Source: Actinomycetota bacterium
GTDB lineage: Bacteria; Actinomycetota; Coriobacteriia; Anaerosomatales; UBA912
DNA length: 33,535 bases
NCBI GenBank assembly: GCA_018334075.1
Contig: JAGXSC010000001.1
Location: 1-33,535 of the forward strand
Reading direction: 5' to 3'
Shown: positions 13,635 through 23,039 of the stretch, piece after piece
Layout of the letters: the number at the start of each line of letters is the position of its first letter
Position numbering within the stretch: the first letter of the stretch is position 1
Notes under the pieces: generated by a model
The model's database searches: none
What the model saw: the letters and a program-made list of their open reading frames with translations, nothing else
What the model was told of the DNA's origin: nothing
Translations under genes and position numbers: made by a program

Positions 13635-15434
13635 TTAGCTTACTCCCTGCTCGGTGGAGAGTCCTAACTCTTGAAGCTTGGCGGTCACCGGTACGCCATC
13701 CTCGCCCCAACCCCTGAAGCGATAATACTCCTGAAGCATCGGCTCCAGGTTCACCACCGCGCCCCGCGAGTCAGGTTCGGTCAAAAGGCGCGTAGGCAAC
13801 CGGTCGTCCGCCGCCGAAAAGCCCTCTCGAAGATTGTAGAGGCGCTCCAGATTCCATATCCGCTCGCCCGTCAGGAGCAGATCCTGCCCGCTCAGGTCGA
13901 TTCCCGTGACCGCGGAGTAAAGGCGCGCGTAATGCTCCTCGGAAAGCGCGAAGCTCGAAAACTTGCACATCGAAAGTGAGTCAAGAGCCGCGCCGAGATG
14001 TTGCGCGACGATGAGCAGCCCGGCTTTGCCGCTCACCGCTCCAGGATCGACCAGCTTTGGCGTGCCGAGAACCTCGAACCCGAGCATGTTGCCGCGCAGG
14101 TGACAGCCGCCCCTGTTGGAGGTGGCGTAGCCAAGCCCCTGGCCCTGCATGCCGCGAGGGTCGTATGCGGGAAGCTCGAGTCCTTTGACCTGCATCGCCA
14201 CCTCAGGCGCACCGCAAGCCTCGGCGAGTACCCGGGAGCCTTCCGCGGCCAACTGTCCGAACTCGCCTTCACGCCTGGAAAGAGCCACGATCGCATCGCG
14301 AACGGAGGCGACATCCCCCGCTCTAACGGGCAGGTCAGCGAGTCCTTTCTCCGCTAGCTCGATCGCGGCCGCCAAAGTGCCGCCGACCGAGATGGTGTCA
14401 AGCCCGAGCTCGTTACACAGGTAATTCAGCTCGATCACATCTTGCAGGTCAGTGATGCCGAGATTCACGCCGAGGGCCCAGATCGTCTCGTACTCCGGGC
14501 CATGGCCCTCCGCTCCCTCGGTACGCGTGCGACGGCCACAAGCGATCGGGCAGCCCCAGCAGCCGGAGCGCTTCACGAGAAATCGCTCGGCGAGGTGCTC
14601 TCCGGAAAGTGTCTCTGCCAGCTTTCGTCCGTCGGCGCGATAGTTGGAGGCGGGCATCAGGCCGCGGCGCCCAAGCACGCCAACGAGCATCGAGGTACCG
14701 AAACTCGGCAGAACCTTGGCCGTGATCGGATTGGCGGACAATGTCTTGTCCACTTCGTATAAGAAGAAATCGAGCGCCTCGGGACGCGAGACAGCGGGAC
14801 GTCGCGTGCCGGAAGCGACTATCGCCTTGAGGCGCTTCGAGCCCATGACGGCACCCATGCCGCCTCTTCCGAGCGCGCGCTTGGCATCCACCATGATAGT
14901 CGCCAGCTTCACCATTCGCTCTCCGGCCGAGCCGATGACAGCCGCACTCGCGGATTTGCGACCGGCGAGAAGCGCCTGCGTGGCGGCAGGGATCTCGAGC
15001 CCCTCGATCTGTGCGGCGGACTCGAACCGCACCCCGTCGGCGTCGATTTGCAGCACGGTCGCTTCCTCGGCAGAGCCTGTAACCACGAGCGCGTCGTAGC
15101 CGGCGCTTTTCAGGCGAACTCCGAACGCCCCGCCGCAGTTGGTGTCGAGTATCGTGCCGGTAAGCGGCGAGCGGCCGGTAAGCGAGAAGCGTCCGCCCGT
15201 AGGGACCTTCGTGCCGGTAAGCGGCCCTGTCGCAAAGATCAGCGGCGCCTCCGGTGACAGGGGGTCCATGCCCGGCGCGGCAAGATCGAAAAGCATCTTT
15301 GCGCCGAGGCCTCTTCCGCCGATGAATGCCCGGGCCACATCGGCATCCAGCGGCATTTCGCAGGCGGTACGCTTGCCGAGATCGACGAAAAGAATCCTGC
15401 CGACATACCCGAACGCTGAGGCCGTCTCACTCAC
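13635..15434 (-). CDS. Aldehyde:ferredoxin oxidoreductase (tungsten, AOR family)
   Basis: 599 aa, standard length. AOR family N-terminal domain with the tungstopterin-binding region (GGRGLGAKML about 39-48, TGTILDTNCGGAFGVRLKSA about 92-111). The 4Fe-4S ligands Cys292, Cys295 and Cys299 lie in GCWGCPIACGRRTR, with a fourth Cys near 490 in SMCKFSSF. The enzyme oxidises aldehydes to acids with ferredoxin as electron acceptor and works without oxygen. ATG 15434 overlaps the phosphofructokinase stop by 8 bp, and the class II aldolase-like gene follows without a gap. No separate ferredoxin or molybdopterin gene is in the window. It could be an AOR, FOR or GOR subtype. The context with sugar-phosphate enzymes makes a GAP- or sugar-aldehyde role worth testing. 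Confidence 0.95.
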   Translation of the reverse strand: MSETASAFGYVGRILFVDLGKRTACEMPLDADVARAFIGGRGLGAKMLFDLAAPGMDPLSPEAPLIFATGPLTGTKVPTGGRFSLTGRSPLTGTILDTNCGGAFGVRLKSAGYDALVVTGSAEEATVLQIDADGVRFESAAQIEGLEIPAATQALLAGRKSASAAVIGSAGERMVKLATIMVDAKRALGRGGMGAVMGSKRLKAIVASGTRRPAVSRPEALDFFLYEVDKTLSANPITAKVLPSFGTSMLVGVLGRRGLMPASNYRADGRKLAETLSGEHLAERFLVKRSGCWGCPIACGRRTRTEGAEGHGPEYETIWALGVNLGITDLQDVIELNYLCNELGLDTISVGGTLAAAIELAEKGLADLPVRAGDVASVRDAIVALSRREGEFGQLAAEGSRVLAEACGAPEVAMQVKGLELPAYDPRGMQGQGLGYATSNRGGCHLRGNMLGFEVLGTPKLVDPGAVSGKAGLLIVAQHLGAALDSLSMCKFSSFALSEEHYARLYSAVTGIDLSGQDLLLTGERIWNLERLYNLREGFSAADDRLPTRLLTEPDSRGAVVNLEPMLQEYYRFRGWGEDGVPVTAKLQELGLSTEQGVS

Positions 15435-16668
15435 AATCAGGACTCTCGTGTTCTACCTGCTGATATTCGAGCGCCCTGGCGAGACGGTAAAAATCACTGT
15501 CGCGATGAATATATCGCACCCTGGTGAGAAGAGTGTCCGGGTCGATTAGCTCATCGAAGGGCACGTAGGTGAGATCCAGTTGCTCCTTGACGCTCACCAT
15601 CACACCGGAGCGCCGCTCCTCAGCCACCGCGCAGTAGGCGCCGACCCCCAGCTGCGCGCCCAGCATGACATCGAAGGCGCCCGGCTCGGCGCAGCGGGTC
15701 TCATACCCGATCTGCTTGGCGCGTATCCGCTTCTTGACGCCGGTGCGGGCGAAAAGTGCACGCTCCATATGTTTCGCGAGCTGCTCCCCGATTCCCATCG
15801 AGCCTAGAAGCGGGTTGCCATGCTCGTCAACCTCATCGAGAATTTTGTTGCCTGTCAGGATGTCGGCGAGCCCTTCCGCCACACAGATGACCCCGTATTC
15901 CCGGCCATCCTTGGCTCTCGTGAGAATGAGATCCACCAGCTCCTCGGCGGTTGACTCGACATCGAACGTCCCGTCGAAGTCCTCCACCGAAAGCATCCTC
16001 GTGGCCTCACCCGCAATCCCTGCCGCATACGTGAGCCAACCCGCCTTGCGCCCCATCAGCTCAAGCACATACCAGGACTTCGTGGAGCGCGCGTCAGCAC
16101 CGATATTGCGGATCGACATCGCCGCGAAGTGGGCCGCCGAGGTAAACCCGAATGTCCAGTCGATGCCGTAGTAGTCGTTGTCGATGGTCTTCGGAAGATG
16201 CACGACGCTGACGCGCCGGGGCGTTTGGAGCATCTCCTGCATGCGATAGAGATAGTTGGCGGTTTTTAGTGTGTCATCCCCGCCGATAGAGATCAGCGCG
16301 TCAATCTTATGGTGCTCAAACGCCGAGAGAACCGCTCGGAGCTTGGCATTTTTCTCTTGGTTGGCAAGATCGTCCAGTGAACGGACTTCCTTGCCGGGGT
16401 TTGCCCGCGAGGTGCGCAGGATTATGTCCTTGCGGGTACGTATACCCGACACCAGATCGCGGGTGAGGCAAAGATATTCGCGGCCCTCCCGCAGTGGGGT
16501 CTGCGGTGAAAAACGCTCGAGATTCTCGTGCCCGTCGAGGAACCCGATGACCTGAATGCCGGCGTTGAGAAAAGACATGGCAGCTGCCGAGATGACCGCG
16601 TTGGCGGCAGGAGCCGGACCGCCCGAAAACAAGATGCCTACTCTCCTGATGTTCGTGCTTTCACCCAT
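15427..16668 (-). CDS. pfp: Phosphofructokinase, probably PPi-dependent (diphosphate-fructose-6-phosphate 1-phosphotransferase)
   Basis: 413 aa from ATG 16668, which has GGAGGT 6 nt ahead. A longer frame to 16734 lacks this and enters accA. Motifs: GILFSGGPAPAAN (11-23), SIGGDDTLKT with GGDD at 129-132, PKTIDND at 159-165 and MGRKAGWL. The second Asp of GGDD (Gly in ATP-PFKs, GGDGT) and the Lys of PKTIDND are the residues that select PPi over ATP, so I infer a reversible PPi-linked enzyme. It sits between accA and AOR in the same transcription unit. A reversible PFK with the nearby DhnA-type aldolase would suit both glycolysis and gluconeogenesis. Confidence 0.88.
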   Translation of the reverse strand: MGESTNIRRVGILFSGGPAPAANAVISAAAMSFLNAGIQVIGFLDGHENLERFSPQTPLREGREYLCLTRDLVSGIRTRKDIILRTSRANPGKEVRSLDDLANQEKNAKLRAVLSAFEHHKIDALISIGGDDTLKTANYLYRMQEMLQTPRRVSVVHLPKTIDNDYYGIDWTFGFTSAAHFAAMSIRNIGADARSTKSWYVLELMGRKAGWLTYAAGIAGEATRMLSVEDFDGTFDVESTAEELVDLILTRAKDGREYGVICVAEGLADILTGNKILDEVDEHGNPLLGSMGIGEQLAKHMERALFARTGVKKRIRAKQIGYETRCAEPGAFDVMLGAQLGVGAYCAVAEERRSGVMVSVKEQLDLTYVPFDELIDPDTLLTRVRYIHRDSDFYRLARALEYQQVEHESPDCE

Positions 16669-16705
16669 TTTCAACCTCCGCATCGACGGCATCTGCATTA
16701 CCGCC

Positions 16706-17677
16706 CTATTCCTGCCCAGGCTCACTCCAGACACCTATCGCCCTGAGGCGAAGGTAACGCTTGTTCACAAGTTCGTCCCCGCTCAAGCCCACGAGCTCAT
16801 CGAGCGCCGCTGTGATTCGCTGGCCTGTCGCAGCGATGACCGAACCGGGATCAGTGTGCGCTCCGCCGAGCGGTTCACCTACGATCTCATCGGCGATTCC
16901 CATACCAACAAGGTCCTCGGCGGTTATCTTCAGGCTGACGGCGGCCACCTCGGCATGCGATGCGTCTTTGTAAAGAATCGACGCGCATGCTTCCGGACTA
17001 ATGACGGAGTAGTATGCGTTCTCAAGCATGATCAGGCGGTCACCGAATCCGATGGCCAACGCCCCGCCACTGCCGCCTTCGCCGATGCCGACCACCACAA
17101 CCGGCGCCTTGACGGCGCAAAGAGTCGCAAGTGACTTGGCGATGACGAAAGCTTGCCCCCGCGCCTCGGCTTCCTTGCCGGGATACGCTCCAGCGGTGTC
17201 GAGGAAGCTCACAACCGGAATCCCAAAACGATCGGCAAGGCGCATGACCCTCATCGCTTTGCGAAAACCCTCGGGGCTCGGCGAACCGAAGTTGCGGCTG
17301 ATGTTCTCCTTGGTGGTCTTGCCCTTCCGATGCCCTAGAATCACAACTTTGTGATCAGCTATTCTTCCCAGCCCGGCGAAGATCGCGCCATCGTCGCCGA
17401 ACGCCTTGTCGCCATGCAACTCGATGACGTCGCTGAAAAGCGCTTCGATGTAATCTTGCGTTCTGGGCCTTAGTGGATGGCGTGAAATCTGTACGCGTGC
17501 CCACGGGGTAAGGTTCTCGTAAGTAGTGGCGCGGAGCCGCTCGATATCGGCTGAAAGCGCTTCGATTTCGGCGAGAAGCTCCGGATTCCCGGACAGGTCA
17601 AGCCGTCGTAATTCGGTGAGCTTCTCTTCCAGCTCGACAAGTGGGCGCTCGAACTCCATGGTGAAGCGAGAGACCAT
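16706..17677 (-). CDS. accA: Acetyl-CoA carboxylase carboxyltransferase subunit alpha
   Basis: 323 aa. Transfers the carboxyl group from carboxybiotin to acetyl-CoA together with the beta subunit, making malonyl-CoA for fatty-acid synthesis. Visible family features: the N-terminal coiled segment (FERPLVELEEKLTELRRLDL), WARVQISRHPLRPRTQDYIE, HGDKAFGDDGAI, GHRKGKTTKENISRNFGSPS, FLDTAGAYPGKEAEARGQ and EGGSGGALAIGFGDRLIMLE. Full length. ATG 17677 overlaps the accD stop by one base (TGATG), so the two subunits are translationally coupled and made in equal amounts. Confidence 0.97.
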   Translation of the reverse strand: MVSRFTMEFERPLVELEEKLTELRRLDLSGNPELLAEIEALSADIERLRATTYENLTPWARVQISRHPLRPRTQDYIEALFSDVIELHGDKAFGDDGAIFAGLGRIADHKVVILGHRKGKTTKENISRNFGSPSPEGFRKAMRVMRLADRFGIPVVSFLDTAGAYPGKEAEARGQAFVIAKSLATLCAVKAPVVVVGIGEGGSGGALAIGFGDRLIMLENAYYSVISPEACASILYKDASHAEVAAVSLKITAEDLVGMGIADEIVGEPLGGAHTDPGSVIAATGQRITAALDELVGLSGDELVNKRYLRLRAIGVWSEPGQE

Positions 17678-18627
17678 CAGGCTTCACCACCTTTGGTCGC
17701 AGTGGCACCGCTTTTGGCCGCGTCAGCCTTGCCCGCATCCGCGCCGATGCTGCCACCGCACCGCGAGTGCATGAGGTAGCCGAGAGTCAGGGCCACCCTG
17801 TCACGCAGCTCTGACCGAGGCACTACTCCGTCGATCATCCCGTGGCGCAGCAGAAACTCCGATCTCTGGAAGCCCTTGGGGAGCTTCTGGCGTATCGACT
17901 GCTCTATAACTCGCGGGCCGGCAAAACCCACGAGCGCGCCGGGCTCGGCGTAAGTGACATCCGCCAGCCCCGCGAAGCTTGCGGTAACACCGCCCATCGT
18001 GGGATGCGTCAGAACGGCGATGTAGGGCAGCCCCTCGCGAGAAAACCTCTCTATCGCGGCCGCGGTCTTCGCCATCTGCATCAGCGAGAGCATCCCCTCT
18101 TGCATACGCGCTCCGCCTGACGCGGTCGCGAGAACTACCGCCCTGCCCTCCACCGACGCAAGCTCGAAAGCACGCGCCACCTTCTCGCCGACGACAGAAC
18201 CCATGGACGCGCCGATGAAGCGGAAGTCCATCGCGCCGAGGACCGTCGGATACCCATTAATTGACGCGCGTCCGGTGATGATGGCCTCAGGAAGGCCGGT
18301 CGCCACCTTGGCCGAGGTGATGGAGTCCTCGTACGACTTGACGGCGGTAAAGGCAAGTGGGTCAGCGGCGGTCAGTCCGGCGTCGATCTCCGAAAAGCTC
18401 TCCGCGTCCACCAGCATGTTGATTTTTTGGACCGCGGTCAATTCGACGTGATATCCGCAGTGACGACACACGTAGAGGTTTTTGATCAGTTCGCCCTGAT
18501 AGATAATTCTCTTGCACTCGACACACTTCGACCACACCCCGTCGGGCACATCGGCCGTGCCGACAGAGCGCTGGCTAACTGTATATTTCTGGCTCTCTCT
18601 AGCCTTGAACCAGTCGCCGATCGACAT
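17677..18627 (-). CDS. accD: Acetyl-CoA carboxylase carboxyltransferase subunit beta
   Basis: 316 aa. Partner of AccA. It starts with the four-cysteine zinc finger (WSKCVECKRI at about 33-41 and YVCRHCGYH at about 52-60), then the crotonase-like carboxyltransferase core (VVLATASGGARMQEGMLSLMQMAKTAA split over about 165-190, VLTHPTMGGVTASFA, GFAGPRVIEQ). A Lys/Ala/Gly-rich C-terminal tail extends beyond the core. First gene of the six-gene block that runs to LOG. The 60 bp between it and the aldolase gene upstream show nothing distinctive. Biotin carboxylase and carrier protein genes are not in the window. Confidence 0.97.
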   Translation of the reverse strand: MSIGDWFKARESQKYTVSQRSVGTADVPDGVWSKCVECKRIIYQGELIKNLYVCRHCGYHVELTAVQKINMLVDAESFSEIDAGLTAADPLAFTAVKSYEDSITSAKVATGLPEAIITGRASINGYPTVLGAMDFRFIGASMGSVVGEKVARAFELASVEGRAVVLATASGGARMQEGMLSLMQMAKTAAAIERFSREGLPYIAVLTHPTMGGVTASFAGLADVTYAEPGALVGFAGPRVIEQSIRQKLPKGFQRSEFLLRHGMIDGVVPRSELRDRVALTLGYLMHSRCGGSIGADAGKADAAKSGATATKGGEA

Positions 18628-18689
18628 ACGGCCACTTCCTTCAACGCCGCGTGATGAACGGCGGCTACTTATCGTCCGGCGTCACGAGC

Positions 18690-19646
18690 CTACGCGGAAT
18701 ACTCTTCCTTGCCCTCGAACACGGCCAAGGCGCGATCGGCGTCATAGTCGCTCAGGGTGATCGCGCTTATCGCCTTCGTCAAGCGCACCGCCTCAGACAA
18801 CTCGCGCTGATGGATATTGCGGCCGGTGGCATTGCCGATGGCGCCTCCGACATGAATCTGCTCCCAAAGCTGGCCGAGAAAGCTTCTTGCGTCCACCGTC
18901 GAGCCCCCGGCGCAAACCAGTCCGGTGCGTCCAGCGGCCAGCGAGGCCTCTTTTAGCAGCTCTGCCGAGGAATGGGCGTCCGTGCTCTTCGGCGGGTTGA
19001 CCTTCACGAAATCGGCTCCGATGGAAACGGCGACGCCAGCGGCACCCGCTATCAGGTGCGCGTTCTTCTCATCGGTAACAGCTCTGCCTCGCGGATACAT
19101 CCACAAAACAACGATCAGTCCGTTTGCGTGCGCCTCGGCAATAAGCTGGGCGGCCTCGGACATCATCTGCGATTCGTATTCCGAGCCTATGTATATGGTA
19201 TAGCCGATGCCGACAACCCTGACCCCGTTGTCGCGTAGCTCGAGCACGGCCTGCAAATCATGTAGCTGCGGCGAGTACGGATCCTCCTGATGCTTTGCTG
19301 GATCGCTGGAGGTCTTGACCAGGTGTGTTTTGCTGTTCATTTTGACCAGGTAGTTGATATCCGGATAGTCACCGGCATATTGAGCGACCAGTCCACGCTG
19401 AGCAGCCAGGACTCCAATCTCGCCCATCGCTCCGATCCTGAAGAGATGCTCTGGCTCGGCGTCTTCCTCGGCGATGCCTTCCCCGTAGAAATCGTCGTTG
19501 AGATGCTCGATCTTCTGATCACAGGCGAACAGCATCAGTCGCCCGGTACCGCGAGTGGCGGCCATGTAGTTGTCTATGTAGGTCTCTCTGGCCTCGGCCG
19601 GAACATCCATCGGTACACGAACTTGACCACGAGTAATACCGGGCAT
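18690..19646 (-). CDS. Class I fructose-bisphosphate aldolase, DhnA/archaeal type
   Basis: 318 aa from ATG 19646 with GGAGGGG about 6 nt upstream. Motifs of the DhnA family: FACDQKIEHLND near the N-terminus, LWMYPRGRAV (the YPRG loop), the Schiff-base strand ADFVKVNPPK, and CAGGSTVDARSFL as phosphate-binding loop. It cleaves fructose-1,6-bisphosphate reversibly without metal. The family also includes aldolase/phosphatase-like and ADH-synthase (AroA') relatives. The long central insertion (about 85-130) is longer than in short archaeal forms, so the exact reaction is inferred. It lies upstream of accD in the same direction, and the PPi-PFK further along would make its substrate. Confidence 0.85.
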   Translation of the reverse strand: MPGITRGQVRVPMDVPAEARETYIDNYMAATRGTGRLMLFACDQKIEHLNDDFYGEGIAEEDAEPEHLFRIGAMGEIGVLAAQRGLVAQYAGDYPDINYLVKMNSKTHLVKTSSDPAKHQEDPYSPQLHDLQAVLELRDNGVRVVGIGYTIYIGSEYESQMMSEAAQLIAEAHANGLIVVLWMYPRGRAVTDEKNAHLIAGAAGVAVSIGADFVKVNPPKSTDAHSSAELLKEASLAAGRTGLVCAGGSTVDARSFLGQLWEQIHVGGAIGNATGRNIHQRELSEAVRLTKAISAITLSDYDADRALAVFEGKEEYSA

Positions 19647-19755
19647 ACAGCACCCCTCCAAAAAATACGGACTTCCAGTTCCTGAAGCGCGATATCAAAC
19701 CGCGCTCAATCCTCCGATTCACACACAATAGGGTAAGCGAAGTAAGGCGCGTTTG

Positions 19756-21399
19756 CTAGGGGGCGTTCGGATCACGAAGCTTGCGGCCGTAGCGGTTTGT
19801 AAGCGGCATCCGGCGGCCTCTTCCCAGCGCATTCGGCGTGACAACAGGTCCCACCGCGCTTTGCCTGCGCTTGAACTCGGAGCCATCCACCAACGCCACG
19901 ACTTCCTTGACCGTCACGCGATCGTACCCGATTGACACGATCTCCTCCGCCGACACGTTTTCCTCCAGGTACAGCGCAAGAATTTCATCGAGCAAATCGT
20001 AAGGAGGCAGCGTGTCCTGATCTATCTGCCCCGGCCGAAGCTCCGCGCTCGGCGGTTTGGCAAGCGTTGCGGCGGGAATCACCTCGCCTTTCGCGTTGCG
20101 CCAGCGCGCCAACTTGTACACGCTGGTCTTCACCACGTCACACAAAGGCGCAAACCCTCCAACCATGTCCCCGTAAAGTGTCGCATAGCCCACCGAAGAC
20201 TCACTTTTGTTGCCCGTGGCAAGCACCAGCCAGCCAAAGCGATTGGAAAGCGCCATCAACAGCGTTCCGCGTATTCTGGCCTGGAGATTCTCTTGCGTCA
20301 GCCCGACATTGCCCTCTCCGGACACCAAAGCCAACGTTTCAAGAAACGCGCCGAAGGCCGGCTCTACCGGCAACTCGATCGTTTCGATGCCGAGTGTGCG
20401 CGCGAGCTCCCGCGCATCGATAACGCTGCCTTCCGAGGAGTACCGGCTCGGCATCACCGCGCCGTGTACGCGCGACGGCCCGAGGGCGTCCACGGCGATC
20501 GCCGCCACAAGCGCGGAGTCCACTCCTCCAGACAGGCCAAGCACCACATCGGTAAAGTCGTTTTTCAAAACATAGTCCCTTGTGCCTAGCACAAGCGCAT
20601 CGTATAGCTCCTCCTCGGCACCAGGCACGGGCTGGATATTTATCTCGTCCGAACCTGGTCGGGGCCGATCCCCTTTTTCGGGCGCGCCCACGTCAGCAAA
20701 GACTATATCCTCGGCAAACGCCTTCGCGCGGGCGACGACCGAGCCGTCAGGGGATATGACCACACTGCGTCCATCAAAAACCAGCTCGTCCTGCCCGCCT
20801 ACGAGATTGCAACACGCAATCCACACTTGGTTATCACGAGCGCGGGAGCACAGGATTTCCTCGCGTTCACGGCTTTTGCCCCTATAGAACGGGGAGGCAG
20901 CGATATTGAAGACCACGCCTACTCCCATATCGGAAAGCCCCCTCGTCAGCGATGGATCCCAGATGTCCTCGCATACCGTCATCGCGACATTGAGGCCCTC
21001 ATACTCGAAAAACTCCGAGCCGCCACCGGCGGAAAAATATGCGCGTTCGCCCATAGCTCCATCGTCTGAAAGCAACCGCTTGTGATACACACGAGCCACC
21101 TGTTGACCAGAAACAAACGCGGCCGCGTTATATAATGCGCCCGCCTGGCGATCGACGAAGCCCACGATCATGTCGATACGCGCCGAAGCGGCCACTCGCT
21201 TTAGGGCCGCAAGGTTAGCGCTTATGAGGTCTTGGTTATAGATGAGGTCCAGCGGAGGGCAGCCCACAAGAGCCAGCTCCGGGAAGACAGCCAGCCGAGC
21301 CCCCTCCCGCTCTGCTCGCTCAAGCGCGTCAAGCACCAGCTCGACGTTGCCGTCGATATCGCCAACTACCGGATTTATCTGTGCTATCGCGATGCGCAT
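19756..21399 (-). CDS. nadE: Glutamine-dependent NAD+ synthetase
   Basis: 547 aa from ATG 21399 (a TTG one codon earlier is in frame). The N-terminal nitrilase-like glutaminase (about 1-260) has the catalytic Glu in VFPELALVG, Lys in VYHKRLLSD and Cys in WIACCNLVGG. The C-terminal synthetase has the PP-loop LGLSGGVDSALVAAI (about 290) and LATGNKSESSVGYATLYGDM. It amidates deamido-NAD+ using glutamine-derived ammonia. All active-site residues are seen. The start overlaps the antiporter stop (TGATG), making it the last gene in the Trp T-box operon. After its stop, the roughly 110 bp to the aldolase start hold no clear terminator. Confidence 0.96.
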   Translation of the reverse strand: MRIAIAQINPVVGDIDGNVELVLDALERAEREGARLAVFPELALVGCPPLDLIYNQDLISANLAALKRVAASARIDMIVGFVDRQAGALYNAAAFVSGQQVARVYHKRLLSDDGAMGERAYFSAGGGSEFFEYEGLNVAMTVCEDIWDPSLTRGLSDMGVGVVFNIAASPFYRGKSREREEILCSRARDNQVWIACCNLVGGQDELVFDGRSVVISPDGSVVARAKAFAEDIVFADVGAPEKGDRPRPGSDEINIQPVPGAEEELYDALVLGTRDYVLKNDFTDVVLGLSGGVDSALVAAIAVDALGPSRVHGAVMPSRYSSEGSVIDARELARTLGIETIELPVEPAFGAFLETLALVSGEGNVGLTQENLQARIRGTLLMALSNRFGWLVLATGNKSESSVGYATLYGDMVGGFAPLCDVVKTSVYKLARWRNAKGEVIPAATLAKPPSAELRPGQIDQDTLPPYDLLDEILALYLEENVSAEEIVSIGYDRVTVKEVVALVDGSEFKRRQSAVGPVVTPNALGRGRRMPLTNRYGRKLRDPNAP

Positions 21400-23039
21400 C
21401 AAGAAACCCTTCCTGTTTTCTCGGCGATAGTGAACACCGCCTGGTCCGCCGCGTCGTCAAATGGCATCAATACATGATCGACACCCACCGCCTCGAGTTC
21501 TTCGATCTCGGATTCATCATGCGCCGTGGCCATAAACTTGCCCGGGAACCTGACGCTTTCAAGGCCGTGAAGAACAGCTTTGTTGACATTGAAAGAAGGA
21601 AGGGTGCTGACTACCAAGGCTGCTGAGGAAAGCGGAAGTGAGCCGGTGAACTCGGGATCCTCGGCATCGCCATATTGGATCGGAACACCCTTTGCCTTGG
21701 CCGCTTTCAAAGCCTGTGGGTCAAAGTCGACTCCCAGCACAGTAAGACCCCTAGCCATGAGGCCGTCGACTATGGAGCCTCCATATCTGCCAAGCCCCAA
21801 AACGACAACATCGACCCGGGCCGGCTCCTGCAGCGAGTCCTCGATCTCCCGAAAGGGTACATTGCGCTCGAAGACGCGCAACGGCTTCGACACAACATCG
21901 TAGAGGCGATCCGCTCCCAAAATCATATAGGTTGAAGTCGATATAGTCGCGATGCCAACCAGCGTGACCAGGCTCAGAATATCAGTGCCGATATGTCCCA
22001 GGCTCACGCCGAGCGCGGCCAAAATGAGGGAGAACTCCGATATCTGCGCGACCGTCAGGCCGGCGAAAAGCCCAGTGCGCCTCCGATAACCCATGTATCC
22101 CATGATTCCGACGACTATCAGAGGATTGCCCACCAACACGAAGACTGACAGCACTGCGGCGGACGCCAACTGTTCTCCAAAGTCGACGAGATTGAGCTTG
22201 GATCCAAGGTCGATAAAGAAAAACAGGAGCAAAAAGTCGCGAAGCCCCGTCAATCGCGCGACAATGGCGTCCCTGTACGGAGTCGACGCTATCGACACAC
22301 CGCCGAGAAACGCGCCCACCTCCTTGCTGAAGCCGAGGAAATCACCGAGCGCGCCCAGGGCAACCGCCCAGGTTACAGCGAAAAGCACGAGCATCTCCTG
22401 GGAGCGCGCCAGAACTTTCAGCAGCGGATTAGCGACAAACCTCATGAACACCGCCAGCAAGACGACCAGTCCGACGCCCACTATGAGCAAACGGAGAACC
22501 TGCGCCACAGGGCCGATCTCGGCCTGCACGGCAAATGCCGGTAGCAAAAGCAAGACGATAACAACGAAGATATCCTGGACGATGAGAAAACCGATCGCGA
22601 TTCGTCCGTGTAAGGAGTCAATCTCCCTTTTGTCGGAGAGGAGCTTGACGATGACTATCGTGCTTGAAAACGTCAGCGCCACTGCGATATAGGCGGCCTC
22701 GACCGTCGAGAAACCAAGCGCGGTAGCGATCAGAAACCCGGCGACGGAGGTAACCGCAATCTGCCCGATACCTGTCGCCAGGGCCACAGGACCGACCGAC
22801 CTAATCAGCCGAAGATCGAGCTTTAGGCCCACCACGAATAGCAGGACCGAGATTCCTAAGCCAGCAAGTACCTCCACCTGGGCCGTTGCTGTAATAAATC
22901 CGAAGACCGCGGGCCCTACCAGCACACCCACAACGATATACGCGATGATCAGAGGCTGCTTCAGGCGCACCGCGACCATGCTGACAACCGCCGCAAGGGC
23001 GAGAATGAGTGCGATTTCCTGGAAAATGTCCAATGTCAC
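21399..23039 (-). CDS. Kef-type monovalent cation/proton antiporter (CPA2) with TrkA-N domain
   Basis: 546 aa. About twelve hydrophobic segments in residues 1-385 form the Na+/H+-exchanger fold of the CPA2 family (FQEIALILALAAVVSMVAVR, RLKQPLIIAYIVVGVLVGP, IAVALTFSSTIVIVKLLSDK). The soluble C-terminus (about 410-545) is an RCK/TrkA-N domain with the nucleotide loop VVVLGLGRYGGSIVDGLMARG and an acidic residue at the end of beta-2 (LGVDFDP), typical of NAD(H) binding. Probably K+ or Na+ efflux gated by a nucleotide. ATG 23039 overlaps the trpA stop (ATGA), which ties its expression to tryptophan supply. The next gene makes NAD, which could be its regulatory ligand. Confidence 0.93.
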   Translation of the reverse strand: MTLDIFQEIALILALAAVVSMVAVRLKQPLIIAYIVVGVLVGPAVFGFITATAQVEVLAGLGISVLLFVVGLKLDLRLIRSVGPVALATGIGQIAVTSVAGFLIATALGFSTVEAAYIAVALTFSSTIVIVKLLSDKREIDSLHGRIAIGFLIVQDIFVVIVLLLLPAFAVQAEIGPVAQVLRLLIVGVGLVVLLAVFMRFVANPLLKVLARSQEMLVLFAVTWAVALGALGDFLGFSKEVGAFLGGVSIASTPYRDAIVARLTGLRDFLLLFFFIDLGSKLNLVDFGEQLASAAVLSVFVLVGNPLIVVGIMGYMGYRRRTGLFAGLTVAQISEFSLILAALGVSLGHIGTDILSLVTLVGIATISTSTYMILGADRLYDVVSKPLRVFERNVPFREIEDSLQEPARVDVVVLGLGRYGGSIVDGLMARGLTVLGVDFDPQALKAAKAKGVPIQYGDAEDPEFTGSLPLSSAALVVSTLPSFNVNKAVLHGLESVRFPGKFMATAHDESEIEELEAVGVDHVLMPFDDAADQAVFTIAEKTGRVS

